DNA of 64,000 nt from Symbiodinium natans (GCA_905221605.1 CAJNDS010002237.1:497167-561166), one strand, 5' to 3'. Shown: positions 1-13,900, numbered from the stretch's first letter. Program-made: numbers and translations. Notes: a model not told the origin generated them from the sequence alone.

Positions 1-395
1 TGCCATGTGTAACGTCAGACATCTTCCATCTTGTATGGTGTACGGAATAGCTAGAGACCAGAATGGATGTTTGTTGCTTCGCTTTGCTTCTTCGTTCCAC
101 TTTGAAGCATGCAGTGAGAGAACTGGACCCACAGTATCTGCCCTTGCGGCTGAAAGAATACCGCGTGCACCAACTTCGACTTCACAGGATGCTGCCTGTT
201 CAACAGTGAGGGTAAAGAGAGTGGGGAATAGGCGGCAAAACAACAGATCGTGCACTTTAAGGCCTGCAAAGCACAAGAGAAGCAAGCCAAGACCTTAAAC
301 GCCCTGCAAAAATCAACGAAAGCGAGAAGCAGAACCCACGAAGCCGAAATTTAAATTAGAAGGAAATTACACGTGTGAAGTGAGGTTCCTTCTTA
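1..395. other. Host flank, no gene seen
   Basis: GC-moderate DNA without a convincing coding region. The short open frames here overlap on both strands and show no recognisable domain. Confidence 0.5.
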
Positions 396-660
396 CTACA
401 CGCGAGCCACCGCGTGCGAGCCACCGCGCGCGAGCCACCGCGCGCGAGCCACCGTACGCGAGCCACCGCACGCGAGCCACCGCACGCGAGCCACCGCACC
501 TAAATCGGTCGGGGCAACCATTGACAACGCAGGAACCTGAAGGTTTGTTGCAAACCGCACGCGAGCCACCGCACGCGAGCCACCGCAGGCGAGCCACCGC
601 ATGCGAGCCACCGCGCGCGAGCCACTGCGCACGAGCCACTGCGCGCGAGCCACCGCACCA
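396..660. repeat. 12-bp minisatellite in two blocks
   Basis: A 12-bp unit, roughly CGCGAGCCACCG, is repeated in two blocks (about 399-499 and 558-657). Each block is followed by a related ~60-bp tail (CACC, AAA, then GGCAAC or GCAAC), so the array is also a two-copy higher-order repeat of about 160 bp. Because 12 is a multiple of three the array stays open in several frames and would encode Ala-Arg-Glu-Pro-Pro-like repeats, which I regard as an artefact. Confidence 0.9.
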
Positions 661-690
661 AAAGTGGCTGAGCAACAATTAAATGACAAC

Positions 691-1432
691 ACAAGAACCC
701 AAAGCTTTGCTCCAGCCAGACTTCATGTAACCCTATAAGGAGTTTGCCCGGTATTCACACACGCAATACAGGAACTGGTGAACCACCGCACGCGAGCACG
801 GTGGGGCAGCGGGAAACAAACCAGCCCGCCATGCCTTACCCTTAGTAGCTCCGCAGTGGTCGGTAGGCGCACCTCCCAGGCCAAATGCCTTTCTGACTTC
901 AGGTCACCCGCCACTTAGGGTTTCCGGCACCTCAGAAGTAGGGGCGTGTTGTCCCCGGCGCTCTCTTTCCCCAGGCCTCAGAAGTAGGAACAGGCTTTGC
1001 AGATGACACTTGCCGTTGAACATATGCGGAATCTGCTGTGCAAGTATCCTGTACCAGCATAGTACTGAGACAGGTGTTTTCTTGTCACGTCTTCCTCACA
1101 AGTCGGGCGGCGTGCCTTCTTGAGCCTACACACTGGCCCTGCCGATCTCGGATTACTGCCATGCCAATGACACTGATAAACACACCGAACCCAAAACCAG
1201 GGAAAACACAATGAAAAATCGGACTCTCCACACGGCGGCAGGAACGAGGCACTCAAGGGATTGGAGCATGTTTAGCCTTGATCGAGTCTCATTGCGGTTT
1301 TGTGGAATGTTGTAGTATAGTGTAGTAAGTTAAAGCAGTGCAATGATGTACTGGACTATTGCTCCAAGCGATGTTAAAGCAGACCAGACTAGATTGTGTA
1401 CTATCCGATGCCATCTAGTCTAGGACTACAGA
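691..1432. other. Host flank, nothing recognised
   Basis: No repeat, RNA gene or coding region could be supported in this stretch. Confidence 0.4.
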
Positions 1433-1477
1433 TTGGCCGTTGGGCTTAGGAATGGATGTCGAGAATATGTACCAAAT

Positions 1478-2450
1478 TCACAAATCGCAAGCAGTGTCTT
1501 CCCTTCGTTTTTTCTGAAAGAGTATGTGCCCAAATCACAAATCGCAAGCAGTGTCCCCTTAGTTTTTTCTCCGAAAAAGTATGTGCCAAAATCAGACATG
1601 GCAAGCAGTGTCCCCCCTTTTTTTTGCTGCGGGAAGATGCCCACAAATCACAAATCGCAAGCAGTGTCCCCCAATTTGCTGGAAGATTATGTGCCAAAAT
1701 CACAAATCGCAAGCAGTGTCCCCCTGTAGTTTTTTTTGTTGCAGGAAGATGTCCCAAATCCACAAATCGCAAGCAGTATCCCCACGATTTCTTGCTGGAA
1801 GAATATGTACCAAAGTCAGAAATCGCAAGCAGTGTCCCCCTTAGATTTTTGCTGAAAGAGTATGTGCCAAAACCACAAATCGCAAGCAATGTCCCCCTTA
1901 GTTTCTTTGCTGAAGGAAGGCTTCCCAAAATCACAAATCGCAAGCAGTGTCCCCCATAGTTTTTTTCCTGAAAGAATATGCGCCAAAATCACAAATCACA
2001 AGCATTGTCCCTTAGTTTGCTTCATTCCCAAAGCACGAATCACAAGCAGTGTCCCCCTTAGTTTTCTGTTGAGAGAGAATGCTCCAAAATCAGAATCGCA
2101 AGCAGTGTCCCCCTTAGATTTTTTGCTGCAAGAAGATGTCCCAAAATCACAAATCGCAAGCAGTGCCCCCCTTAGTTTGCTACGGAATGAGTTCGAAATT
2201 GACAAACCGCAAACAGTGTCCCCATGAGAATAGTTGAAAGAAAGACCATAATCAAAAATCACAAGCAGTGTCCCCATGATTTCGTTTCTGCAAGAATATG
2301 TACCAAAATCACAAATCGCAACCAGTGTCCCCCATGGATTTTTGCTGAAGACGGAATCCAAACTCACAAATCGCAAGCAGTGTCCCCAAAGCTTTTTTGC
2401 GGAAGGAAGGTGTCCCAAAATCACAAATCGCAAGCAGTGTCCCCCTTAGC
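1478..2450. repeat. Degenerate ~57-bp minisatellite, about 18 copies
   Basis: The core CACAAATCGCAAGCAGTGTC followed by a C run recurs about 18 times. Between cores lies a T-rich spacer and a variable AAGA.TATGTGCCAAAA stretch. Copies differ by substitutions (for example CAGACATGG, CACGAATCAC) and by small indels in the T run, so this is an old, drifting array. The mean period is about 57 bp. Long frames open on both strands across the array reflect the repeat, not a gene. Confidence 0.92.
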
Positions 2451-5400
2451 CCCTCTAGTTTGTTACGAACATATCAAAGAATTGACATTGTTACTAGGTG
2501 CCTCTAGCAATAGATGAACATGACACGAAAGATTTAAATTTAGTAACTCTATCAACTACCATGCTATTTGTTCCGTCAGGGTTAATGGTATCAACATTAA
2601 ATGATAAAGTCCTGTCGTTGATATCTTCAAACTGTTCAACGCCTTCATTTGATGCTGGAAACTCTACACCATCCCATAACCCAGAGACCGAAAACAACGA
2701 ATAAGACAACCGAAGCCAAATGTTGAGAATAAGTATTACCCCGAAAAATGGAAGCGACACAGACACGACAAGTATTGTAAACGCTTGCGCGCGCCGCCTC
2801 GGCAGCCGGGCCGGCCCCAGGACGGGAAAGGAGGAAGGAAGGTGGGAGGGGGGGGGGGGAGGGGGGTTTTGTGGGGGGGGTTTGAGGCACTCCCAACGCC
2901 CAACGCAGTGCCAACCCAACAATCACAGGGATGGAGCCGCTTGGGGCCGCCATCCTCGTAACTGTCTCGTCAGCTTTTACCCCGCGCACATTCGTTGCGT
3001 CTCGAAAGTACCAACAGTCACAGGGATCAGGGTGGGCCTCATCGCGGTCCTCACAACGGTCATCGTTTTTGAAACCTCATGTCGTTGTCGCACTTTGCAT
3101 GCATTCACACTCACAGGGATTGGCTTGGACCTCATCTTAAATTTTCTAGAAGCCACACCGCTCTGTAAAGATTTTTGAAGTCCTCTATGAACTTTCCCTT
3201 ATAAACTGTCACAAGCCCTTTAAGAGCAATCCATAAACCTGATGTAAACCACAAGGCCCATACAACAAGCGAAACCACAACAGGGGTAGGGTAATACATT
3301 GTAAACCACCTACAAACACCATGAACCCTGCATGAACTTTCATGTAAACAACAGACCACAGGCCACAGGACCACAGAGGGGATGGGGATATGAAACCATT
3401 ACCATTACCACCACCACCACAGGCACCACGGAGGGGCGGATGAAACCATTACAAAACACAACCACTTTGAATAGGGGGGAGGAAACCTGGCGGGGGGGGG
3501 GGGGGGGGGGGGGGGGGCCGGCCGCGCCCGGATGATATATACTTGTTTACATGTTCCTGATGCATTTCAGGTAGCTGTGCCTCGTGGCTGGTTCGCCAAC
3601 TCAATGTGCCGCCGATTCAACCTGGAACTGCGAAAACGTGCGCCTTTCAATCATAGCTGGTGATTTTTCGCCAAGTCTTTGAAATTGATATGTAGATTTT
3701 GGTGTGAGTTTCTTGGTATATTTGATGTTGAATGTACATGTCGTTTCAGTTGTTTCGCAAGAAAAACCATGATGTACCCGGGATCGCTTGTACTGTATGG
3801 CTTGAGATGGTTCGTCGCTATGTGCAAATTCTTTGTGATTGTTTTCATCGTGTTATGCTTGTGCAAGTGCCTGGTTTTATTGTCACATGCTTCGCAATTC
3901 CATGGTGGGTCAAAATCAAGACCAGCATTCTTCCATGATTCGGCAATGATTTTCTCTAGTCCAGCTGCGTCCCGCAGCTGTGCTTTTGGAGTCGTGGGAC
4001 GCTTTTCAGCTCTTGGGCTCGAGCAGTCCTAGTATCTTAGCACACTGCTTTTCCTGGCTCCCGTCAGGCCATGCGTTGCAAAAGTGATCAGAGTGCGAAT
4101 TTTGTGGGAGGTTGCAAATTATAAGTCAGCCCAGAATTCAGCAGGTCAGACATGATCGATCCTCAGATGCCGATGTTCGTTCGGCACCTGGCAACTGCTC
4201 AGGGGTCATGTGTTTCCAATGCCAGCTGCAACACCATAGGCTAGGCACATACGTAGCAGCTGCCTCTGCTTCTAAAGCATCTCCAAATCTGTGACACTGT
4301 TTGCAACTCTGCTGTAGACATGCAATTCAGCCCCCAAGATTTCAAAGTTTCACCACCAATTCAAACTCGCGGCATACCTGGTTACAGATGTTTGCGCTGA
4401 CATTTTTTGCCCACGCTCTTCTGACGACTCGCACAAGCAATTACGCTCGACAAATATAGCAAGAATCCCTGAAGGCATCCATGCTCTTTGGCAGATACTC
4501 CATCAGGAGAAAAACAGAATGTCCAGTAGAGCGCTTGAAGTTTCAGGACATCGGATTGCAAGCAGTGTCAACCTGAATGATGCGATGAACCAGCCCTGCC
4601 TGAAGCTCCTTCTGGCAGCTGAGGCGACTCTGTACCACTTTTTGGGACGCATCGTAGCGTCGAGGCTGTTTGCCAACCTTCCGGCAGCTTTCGACATTGC
4701 TGGTCCCGCAGCCCAATGCATAGAGACTGCGGGGACTACTGTAGCCATGCCAGCAATGGGCACGTGGATCCGAGTCGATGGAATTCTTGACATGAGGTTC
4801 GCAACCTAACCTCTGCCTCTTGCGTCACGCATGTCTTGGATGTCACGCCACGCAGCGTCAAGACTTGTTTGCGAAGCGAGATATCTACTGGAATGAACAC
4901 CGAACAAGGTTAATAGGCTGAAAGCTTTGCTAATTCCTTGCAACCTCATGCGTGGAAATGCAGAACCACAACTTGCCTGTGCCTTGCGAAGCAAGTGTTC
5001 GTGTGCTTGTAAGCAACTCCTCGTGTGTTGAACGTTCAGCTGTTGCGCTGGGCACAGCAAGGCATTTGCTTCGTCGAAAGACGGCGCACATGCTACATCC
5101 GCAACATCCGTAACCTGTCAGCCGCACTGCAGCGACCCGCACTGGGTGTCCCGGCTGTTCGTGTCCCGGCACCGTCAGGCTGTTCTGGCTTTAGTGGCAG
5201 ACATCTCCAAGCCTCGGATCCCTTCGCCCGGTGACCAGATTCTTACGCTTGCTCCGCGTTGGCCGCATGAACTGCCGGTTGCAAGTAGACCAAGTACTTC
5301 GAGGTCCGTGCTGTTTGACTGGTCTCGCGAGACTTGGGTAGCCCGCATTCTAACGCATGGAAGGTGCTGTCGTAGGTTCAGACAGCAGCAGAGACCAAGA

Positions 5401-5536
5401 CTCCCCAAAGGACGCCGTATTAGAGATTCCGGGAAGATTGCTGGGGTAAGGTCACATGAGCGACATTCTAGCCGTGTCAGCGCTGCATGAACCAATCATT
5501 GCGCCGTAAGTGCCATAAGCTCCGATGAAACATTCC
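2451..5536. other. Host flank with G-rich tracts
   Basis: G-rich DNA at about 2847-2880 and an uninterrupted run of 26 G at 3492-3517, followed by a GC-rich patch. The rest (3530-5536) shows no recognisable gene. Confidence 0.5.
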
Positions 5537-6432
5537 GTCTATGTATCAACGTAGACATTCTACTTGAAGGATCAGGATTTCTGCCTTAAGCTCCACAGCG
5601 CAACTTTGGACGCCGTATAAGCCGGGAGACCACTCGTTCCTAGAGAATGATTGCGAGGGGGGGAGGGGGCTAAATGATTGCGAAATACCACAATCATTTC
5701 CGTCCCCCAGAAATGATTGCAAGGGGCCACATGGTGTGCGTTCCAATGGGGGTCATTGACTTAAAATGATTGCAGTTCTGTTAAGGGGTCCCCAAGAAAA
5801 TGATTGCAACGGGGGAGGGGTAACATTCTGAGTGAGACATGATGCCGGGAGCGCACGTTCGCAGGGCTGGCATAGGTGCAATCGTTTCCGTGCAAGAAAG
5901 CTTCCAGGGATTTGGTGCCCGCTCACTGCACGTCTTTGTCACCAATATGGCTGATGGAGCCATGCTCAATTGTTGCTGCGGACATGACCTGATTTCTGGA
6001 TGCGCTCCTTTGTTCGCCGATGCACCTCGCGACTCATGGGTTTATCTCATGATGGTGGCAGCAGGTGCCGCGCCTGAGCTGAGGTCCAGGGACAAGGTGA
6101 GCGTGGGCCGCAGGGCGTCGGAGTCTCAACCCCTACGCGTCCGGCTGCCGTTTGGGGCCAGTGCCAGAACTTGGAAGCAACCTTGCGGCGTGCGCAAGTC
6201 GATGAGGCTTCTGGATGGTTGCACGCACGATTCAGCCTGCACTGAGTTTGCTCGTGGAAGGCGCAATGAGGCCGCGGACGAGCCTGTTTCTGCTGTTTCT
6301 GCCACGTTCCGGATGAGTGCGAGCTGGGAGAGCTCAGAAACGGCTTCCCGGCTGCAATGCGAGCTGCGTATCCTGCGGAGGATCCTGCTCTCCTTTCATG
6401 CGTGCCAGAGGCCGGGACTCCGTGAATTGAGG
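5537..6432. repeat. Segmental duplication, copy A
   Basis: Copy A pairs with copy B (7047-7903). Both begin with GTCTATGTATCAACG, share the block around 5850-6000, and are essentially identical for about 380 bp at their ends (6055-6432 against 7526-7903). Copy A contains about 200 bp absent from B (5640-5830) that is rich in the word AATGATTGC, while B carries about 140 bp missing from A. The near-identity of the last part suggests recent duplication or gene conversion. Confidence 0.9.
5640..5815. repeat. AATGATTGC word cluster
   Basis: The nonamer AATGATTGC or its close variants occurs five times among G-rich spacers, with an inverted form (ACAATCATTTCC) near 5690. It lies inside copy A of the segmental duplication and is absent from copy B, so it looks like a small insertion or a local expansion. 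Confidence 0.6.
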
Positions 6433-7046
6433 CAGTTAAATCGCTGCCTGAGATATGCTCTGCAAAGCAAGCAAGATCAAGCAAGCAAGCATTGATTGGG
6501 AGACGTTGCCTCAAGCAACATCCCAGGAGCGATGCGGACTCGCGAAGACAAGTGTTTTTGGGAGACTCCTTGTTGTTCGGCTGCATCCTCCCATGCGCAT
6601 CATGCGCATGCGCCCAAAACGGCCGCTGACTTAGGAAGTCTCGGAGAGCTTCTTTGACCTTACCGCAGACGTGCAGCTTCGAGCTGACCATGCGGAACCT
6701 TTGATTTGGGGCGCATTCCGGATTCCTTGTCCGAGCGGTCTGATCATCCAACACTGCACTTTGCACTTGTCGAACCTCTGCATGAATCCAGCCGTTGCTG
6801 CGTGCGCGTGGCATTCTTCAAGAAACAACAGCGTGCCCGGAGGATGAAGAAGCACCATTGCCCTGCGCAGTGTTGCGTTACTTTGATATAGACAGCCGGC
6901 CGGCACCGACCTCCCAAATCTGCTCAGGGGCCGTGCAGCCACCGCTTGGGGTCTGCGCTAGCGCCACTCCCAGGCAAGTCTTCAGTGTGCGCGAGCCCAT
7001 GAGGCTTTTGGATGGTTCCCCCCACGATTCGGCTTGCGACGAAACG

Positions 7047-7903
7047 GTCTATGTATCAACGTAGACATTCTACTTGAAGGATCAGGATTTCTGCCGGAAG
7101 CTCCAGAGGGCAACTTTGGACACCATAAGCCGGGAGCCCACGTCCGGAGGGCTGGCATAGGTGCAATCGTTTCCGTGCAAGAAAGCTTCCAGGGATTTGG
7201 TGCCTGCTCACATGTGCTTGTAACGAGCGTTGCCAATGCAACCATACTCAAGCTGACCTGGTTCAGTGCCGAGAAAAGCTCATTTCTTGTTGCTGCGGAC
7301 ATGACCTGATTTCTGGATGTGCTGCTTTGTTCGCCGACGCACATCGCGACCCATGGGTGCAGTTGCCCTGCCGCCTGTTCATGTGACCGATCACATGCGC
7401 AGACAGCGCGTTGCGCGTTGCGGTCGTGGCGAATGAATACAGCTATCCCTGGTACACACCGGTGCAATGCAGCTGCCAGAGGTTAGGAGCTGGTCATCCC
7501 AAGAGGCCCTGAGCATCTCATGACGGTGGCAGCAGGTGCCGCGCCTGAGCTGAGGTCCAGGGACAAGGTGAGCGTGGGCCGCAGGGCGTCGGAGTCTCAA
7601 CCCCTACGCGTCCGGCTGCCGTTTGGGGCCAGTGCCAGAACTTGGAAGCAACCTTGCGGCGTGCGCAAGTCGATGAGGCTTCTGGATGGTTGCACGCACG
7701 ATTCAGCCTGCACTGAGTTTGCTCGTGGAAGGCGCAATGAGGCCGCGGACGAGCCTGTTTCTGCTGTTTCTGCCACGTTCCGGATGAGTGCGAGCTGGGA
7801 GAGCTCAGAAACGGCTTCCCGGCTGCAATGCGAGCTGCGTATCCTGCGGAGGATCCTGCTCTCCTTTCATGCGTGCCAGAGGCCGGGACTCCGTGAATTG
7901 AGG
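7047..7903. repeat. Segmental duplication, copy B
   Basis: Direct copy of 5537-6432 in the same orientation, offset by roughly 1.5 kb; see that entry for differences. No protein family could be recognised in either copy. Confidence 0.9.
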
Positions 7904-10900
7904 TACTAGGATAGCCAGAACATCTTGCAAAGCATGCAAGCCTCGATTGGGGACTGACGGTTTCCAGGTGCAGTCCGGATTCCTTGTCACAGATCAGGTG
8001 TAGATCATCCTACATTCTGCATTTGTTGAACTTTGACGTGAGCCGAGCCATAGCTCCGTTCGCATTCTGCAATACCAACCAGACCATCAGAGGGAATGTA
8101 TATCTCAAATTCTCTCTCGTACCTGGCCCATGTGCATGTCATGCGTGAGCCATGGACAACACTGCCTCAGATCTCGGAGCAGCGCCGCGGGTAAGCCTGC
8201 TCCTGTGAGTGGACCCCAAACCAGACCCACGCCATGCCGACGTGCTAGATTTGAGCTTCCGCGCCCTGGACGGAAGGTCTACCGCTGCCCCCAAGTTTCT
8301 TGGAGGAGCACGCCCCTTTCATGTCATATCTTAGTGGGAACCAAACGACTGCCCCGGCTGCGGGCTGGCAGAGCACTTTCAGGCGCTTTAGCACGCCTTG
8401 TTCCGACAAGAGATGAAGCTGCAATTATCCCCACAAGGAGCTGAGCGTACCACTTTCAGAGACTGTCAGTCAGACTTTGCAGGTTTGAAGCTCGTGCCCT
8501 CAAGCATGCAGCGCCTGTGGCATCCAGATCCAAAATCCTGAAGTGGATGCCCTCCCGAGCACATGGAGCTGAGCCTTGCAAGCTCCAAGCCCAAGTCTGG
8601 GCTGATCAGGTGGTTGTCAGGTGACCGGTTGTGTCCGAGAGGCCTCACAAATTCCAAACATTTGGGCCGGATCGGTTTGACTCGGTTTGACAGTCCGCCA
8701 GCCGCAATGGGATTTCCCAAGCCCCAACACGCCCTACCTGATGCGTTGTGGCAAACTAAGCCCGCAACAATGTTGATCGTGGAATGGCGCCCGCGAGATC
8801 AGGCATAAACTATTAACACTTCCTCACAGCAGGGCTGAGTCCAGGTCCAGATTCTTCCGTGAGAATATGACTTGTTTTTTGGGGGGGAAGGAGTTCAAGG
8901 AGTTCGGGTACAACTTGGTACAACTTTGTCATCTTTGAGACTCGGTGGCAAACGGAAGTGCCCCGAAGGATGAAGCAGCATCATTGGGACGTCACGTTCC
9001 TGTGGACAAGAGCTCAAATTTCTCGAATCTCTCTCAAGCCACATGAGCCATGGTCAAATCCCTGCCGCTGACATCCTAGCATAGTCTCGGTATGGTCAGG
9101 CCAACAGGCCTTGTCTGCCGAAGGCGACCCCTGCATTTCCAGGCCGTTTGGCTACAACAAAGTGGTCAGCGTTGCACGTTATTCAGGGCTCCTTCGTCGA
9201 CCTGTGTATTACACACGATATGTCCAGCATTCCAAGCCTTGGTGCTGCGCCAGTCACTCCACTGGGCCACGACATCTGACAAGACCGGGATAGGGGCCAG
9301 TAGTCGTCAGCATAATCGTGCCCGTCGTGCCCTTTGGGTCGCTGCGCGACTAGCCTTCTGACTTATCTGACTTATCTCGTGTTCGTGCCTTGGAGTGTGC
9401 GTGAAAGGCTCGACATGGCTGACTGGATGTCAAGCAACTTGCTTGCACACACGGTCACACACCCACTAGCCACACCTGCGAAAGCAGTGGTGTTAAGACT
9501 CCACAGTGGCAGAAGGCAACCTGCCTTCAGTGTGAAACCCTCCGGGGTCTTTAACATACCGACCCATGTTAGCCCAGACCTGAGGCCCGTCATCTCTGCA
9601 AGCTCCCCATCTCAGGAACTCGACGCTGGGCTCTAGGAGAGAAGGAGCCCTTGTGAAGATTCTGGAAGGGTGCGAAGGGGGTTTGGGGGGTTTGGGGGGT
9701 GCAGAAAGCCAGAAGACCCTTACTGCCCCACTACACTGACGAGGCGATGCAAACAGGAAGGCTGGATTTACTTTTTGCGAGACTTAACCTTCGTCCAAGA
9801 CCATGGCGTTGCCGCGCCGACAGCTTCTTAGCTTTTGTCGCAGTCTTGCGCTGCAATTTCTCACATAATCGGCGACCTCGGGGACAGGAGCTCCCCACGC
9901 CATATTAATTGGTCAATTTCTTGCTTGGCTCTTTTGGGAGCATATGTCTCCATCTGCTAGCTAGCATGATGTGTGCGGGCAGCGCCGTTTGGTGCAGTAT
10001 GCAAAGCTTGAGATGTTGCCCGAACTGAAGCCCAGTTTGTCGGGCCTCGAACTGGCTGAAGCAGAGACTCTGGCAAGGGCCTCTCGTTGAATCAGCAAGT
10101 AGGTCTGACACAGCGGGGTGCCGCAAGACCTCCTCCTCTGTACAGAGCTTTGTCGCAAGGGCTGCCCAGGCTGGTTGCAAACCCCACGTTCCGGGGTGGA
10201 GCCATGTAGCTGTGGGGACAAATGTGGCAGAGGTCGGGAGCCTATCAGCTGGGAGCAAGTGTCTGTTGCCTGACTCTTGCAACCCATTCTAGCTGCGCTG
10301 GCAGACATGGCACTGAGTTCTTTGCTACCTCGTGCTTTCCCGAAAGTTGTCTCCTTCAGGCGTCGTTGCCGGCACTGACGGAGCTTTCGGCATATTTGGT
10401 CCCCAAAGGTGTGCACGAAGTCGCTGCCCACGCAGCATGGCCAGCGTGCCAGACCTTCCTGAAGCCAATCTCAGCAAGGCTGCCAATCAACCTTGGTCCT
10501 GGTGGAAGCTGAACGAGTGGAGCCCCTGAAGACAATCCATGTCAGCGTTTCTGGTCGGCTGCACCCAGCAGCACATGGCCGCCTGCCACCTCATCCACCA
10601 CATGGAGTACTCCGTCACAAGAGTCTGGGTTGGCAGCCGCGCAAGCTTTAAGTACCACACTGCACACCTTGCAAGCACGCCCGTGCGCATCCTGATCTGA
10701 GCTCAGTTCCGCCACGTGGGCAACCTTTGGCATCCTCGTGAAGGCATGTGCATCTCGGGCGCACTTGGCCACACACAAGTTCAGCCAGTTCAGGCTGGCA
10801 ATCAGCTCGCGCAAAATGCAAGATGCTGGACGGGATGGCTTTCAATACTCCAGCTTCTGCTTTTGGGCAGGCCTTCAGTCACCCCTGCAGATGGCCAGAA

Positions 10901-13900
10901 GGTCCACTCCGTATCCGTGCACAGTCTATGGCAGTCTATGGTCTATCGGTCTTGATCCATTCAGGGCAGTGTCCATGTCCTAAGGACCCCCTTGTTGAGT
11001 ATCGGGGGGTTGGCTCTCTTGCAGCTGTGGGGTTCGCAGCCGCTGCCAGTTGCTCCATGCTGCCTTTATACTTTATTCTTGCTGCAGCAACTCACATCTG
11101 CCAGACGCCATCAGCATTGAGAATGCAGCAGTTTGCCGCCTTGACAGGAGAGCCTCAAAGGAAGTTTCTGCAAGAACCGGAGCAGCTTGTGATGGGCGCC
11201 CTTTCAGAATGGCATCTGCGCGGACCGGTCCAGCAAACCTGTGGGGAATAGGAACTGCGTGCAGCTTCGATGCAAAGGAATTGGACAGCTCGCTGGACCA
11301 AGTCACTTTGCTGAATGACGCAGAGCTGCTTGCAGGCGTGGTGACCTCGACAAGCGCCACGGGATTTGCAATCCGAGTGCCTGCCAGAAGTCTGAGTCCG
11401 TTGCACCAAGGCTCGCTGGTTCACAGCTTGTCCTAGGGCGCTCCTGCAGAAACTTTGTCGGGTCTCTCACAAACCGCCTGCATCAGGCGCGACTGGGTGG
11501 ACATCCATGTACCCGGTAGAAGTGGCACCTACACCTAGAACATCATTTGAGCACAGAGTTCTGTACCCCAAAAACAAGCCAGAGCAAGAAAACAGCTGCT
11601 TCCAACGCTTGTGCCTGCTCATTTGCCACTTGCCTGGACAATGGTTTGGTACATTTTTTTGCGCTGAGCTTTGACAAAGTTTTGGTTGCGTCGTTTGCAG
11701 GATGTTTGCTCTCGCTTCGTGGCACGCCATCATGAAACCAGAACTTTGCGGGTGACCTCAGGATCTGCAAATTCTGCAAAGGGAGCCCGGACCGGACTGA
11801 CCAGAACCCGCGAAGTGTGCTAGGACTGCTAGGACGCGAGTTGGCGTCAGCCCGCTTTCAACGGCTGCTTGCCCGTTCGTGGCTTGCAGGTCGTCGGCCC
11901 TGGACTTATAGATGAAGCTGCTGAACCGTGCCCTCGAGCCTCAGAAAGCTCAGAAACCTCAGAAACCTCAGAAACGGCCCGGGTGAGAGCAGGATGGCAG
12001 AGGAAGAGCCCGTCCCTGGCAAGGCAGCCAAGGCAGGGCCAGCTCGGCTCGGCAATACGCTGCATCTGCATAGGCCTCTGCACATCGGGACATGCTGGAG
12101 GCTGCTGGAGGCTTGAGGCTCAGGTCGTAGCTGTCGTGGCCTTGCTCTGAGGCTGCAGCTCGCGAGGCCGAGGCACCTCGAGCAAGCGCAGAAGGCACCT
12201 GCTTTGCAAGGCTCCTTTTTTCATCTGGGTTTGGCTGGAGCGTGCCAACCCAGACCTGACGCCGCGGGAGTGCAGAGCAGTCAGAGCAGTCAGAGCAGTG
12301 CAGGCCGGTCCGGCTGGGACAGCGCCACGGTGTCAGACGCTGCGCTCGTCCGCAGGGCAAGGTCCGATACGCGTAGCCGCATAGCTGCTTCCTGCTGCCA
12401 TGTTGCCACGGCCGCCTCCTGGTGTTGGGTGCCGGAGCTTGCACAGCCCGGGAGCTGACTTCCGAGAAGGACCTGACGACACCGCACGCAGGTCTGCAGG
12501 ACGCGTTCTTTCTCGCGCCAAGCGCACCTTGCTCGCTGATGAGGCCCTGCCTGCAGCTCGTGGCTGCGGGGCGCTAGCAAGGTCGGGCCTGAACACCAGC
12601 TCTGCATTTGGCTGAAGAGGAGTTCAGCTGGGAGAAAAGCCGCTGGCACAAGTTGAGGTCGCTGCGCTTGATGAAAGTCTGCTCCGCAGCGCAAAGCTTC
12701 TTGCCTTGTTTGCCAGTTCTGCTCTCCGGAATCACTGGGATCACCCCGTGCCCGGTTCCCACCTTGCTGGTCATGCACCGCAGACCTCAACATGAAATTG
12801 TGTTTGCATGCCTGACTCGTCGAAACTGTGGTGCTACGAAGCGCTGCCCAAGCTTGGAAGACGTGCCGATCCAATTGCTGAGGCTGCAGCCGAGCAATTC
12901 ATCTTGTCCCAATCCGCTAATTGTTAGCTCCCTCTTTCCCCAGCTCTGCTTCTGCCTAGCGTCTGAGTCTACTGCTTTTGCCCAGTGTCTTTTGGGTTCA
13001 CGCCTTCCTCAAATTAGCCCTGGCAGCATGCAACACTTCAGCTTTGCTGCTGCCACGTTCCTGGTACTGACGGCTTCACTTTGCTGACCGGACGCCTTCA
13101 CACCTTCAGGCTGAAAGATGCTGAAAAAGTCGGCCTTTGCCACCGACCTGAGCCTTTCCTACATTCCTCGCGCTTCTGGCTTTCAGCCACACGGAGCGGT
13201 GGCGCTTCTTGTCTCCGTGTCTTTGCGCTGCAGATCACTGCAGGCAAGCCCTGACGTGAGCCGGCACGGAATCCTTCGAATCCTTCACTGCACAGCGCAG
13301 CGACGCAAGTCGCTTTGCCGGCTGCTCCTCTGCCTGGGCTGTTGGCTGCGAGCTAGCCACAAGCATCCTGCAACAGCCGCGTAAAGGGCCGCCTATGCCA
13401 CTGCAGCCTTGCCGGATCTTGCCTGCGTTGAAATCGCTGGACTCGCTGGACTTGAAGGACTTGAAGTTGGGCAGGGCCATGGCTGCAGAGCTGGATGGCG
13501 ACACGGGTCGGCTGTGTCAGATCATGAAGCAACTCGCGTCCAGCAGAACTGGCGCTCCCACGGCTTGATGCCAGTCGCCCCAGCACTTGGCTTGCAGTGC
13601 TTGCAGCGGGAGGCACGGCCTCATCCAGCTAAGCACGACGCGGCAGGCAGAGATGGCCTCGAGCGGCTCGCGCGGCTCCTGTCCTGGCGCTGACCACGAC
13701 GGCAGGCCGAGTTCAGGAATCTCGGCGTCTCGGGGGTCTCGGCGTGATGTGGCGCTGGGAAGGCGCAGCGGAAGCGCTGCGCCTTCCCTCGGCTCCACTC
13801 TGTGCCACCGGCGCAGACACAGCATGCCACCACTGTCAAGGCTGCGTGGGCTTGGTCGCCTTGAACCAAAGCACTTGTGTCCATCGCAGGCCGTTCTGCC

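Noticed and set aside
367-692. Overlapping frames of about 100 codons
   Set aside because: A 12-bp repeat unit keeps all frames open; the products are low-complexity.
1446-1959. Frames of more than 160 codons on both strands
   Set aside because: They lie entirely in the ~57-bp minisatellite, exist on both strands, and encode only the repeat.
3492-3517. 26-G run (also 23 G at 21795-21817) as a functional G-quadruplex
   Set aside because: Homopolymer runs of this length are often assembly or slippage products; no neighbouring gene gives them a role.
6047-6814. 255-codon minus-strand frame
   Set aside because: GC-rich DNA with few stops, overlapping a duplication; no domain, and the duplicate copy does not keep the frame.
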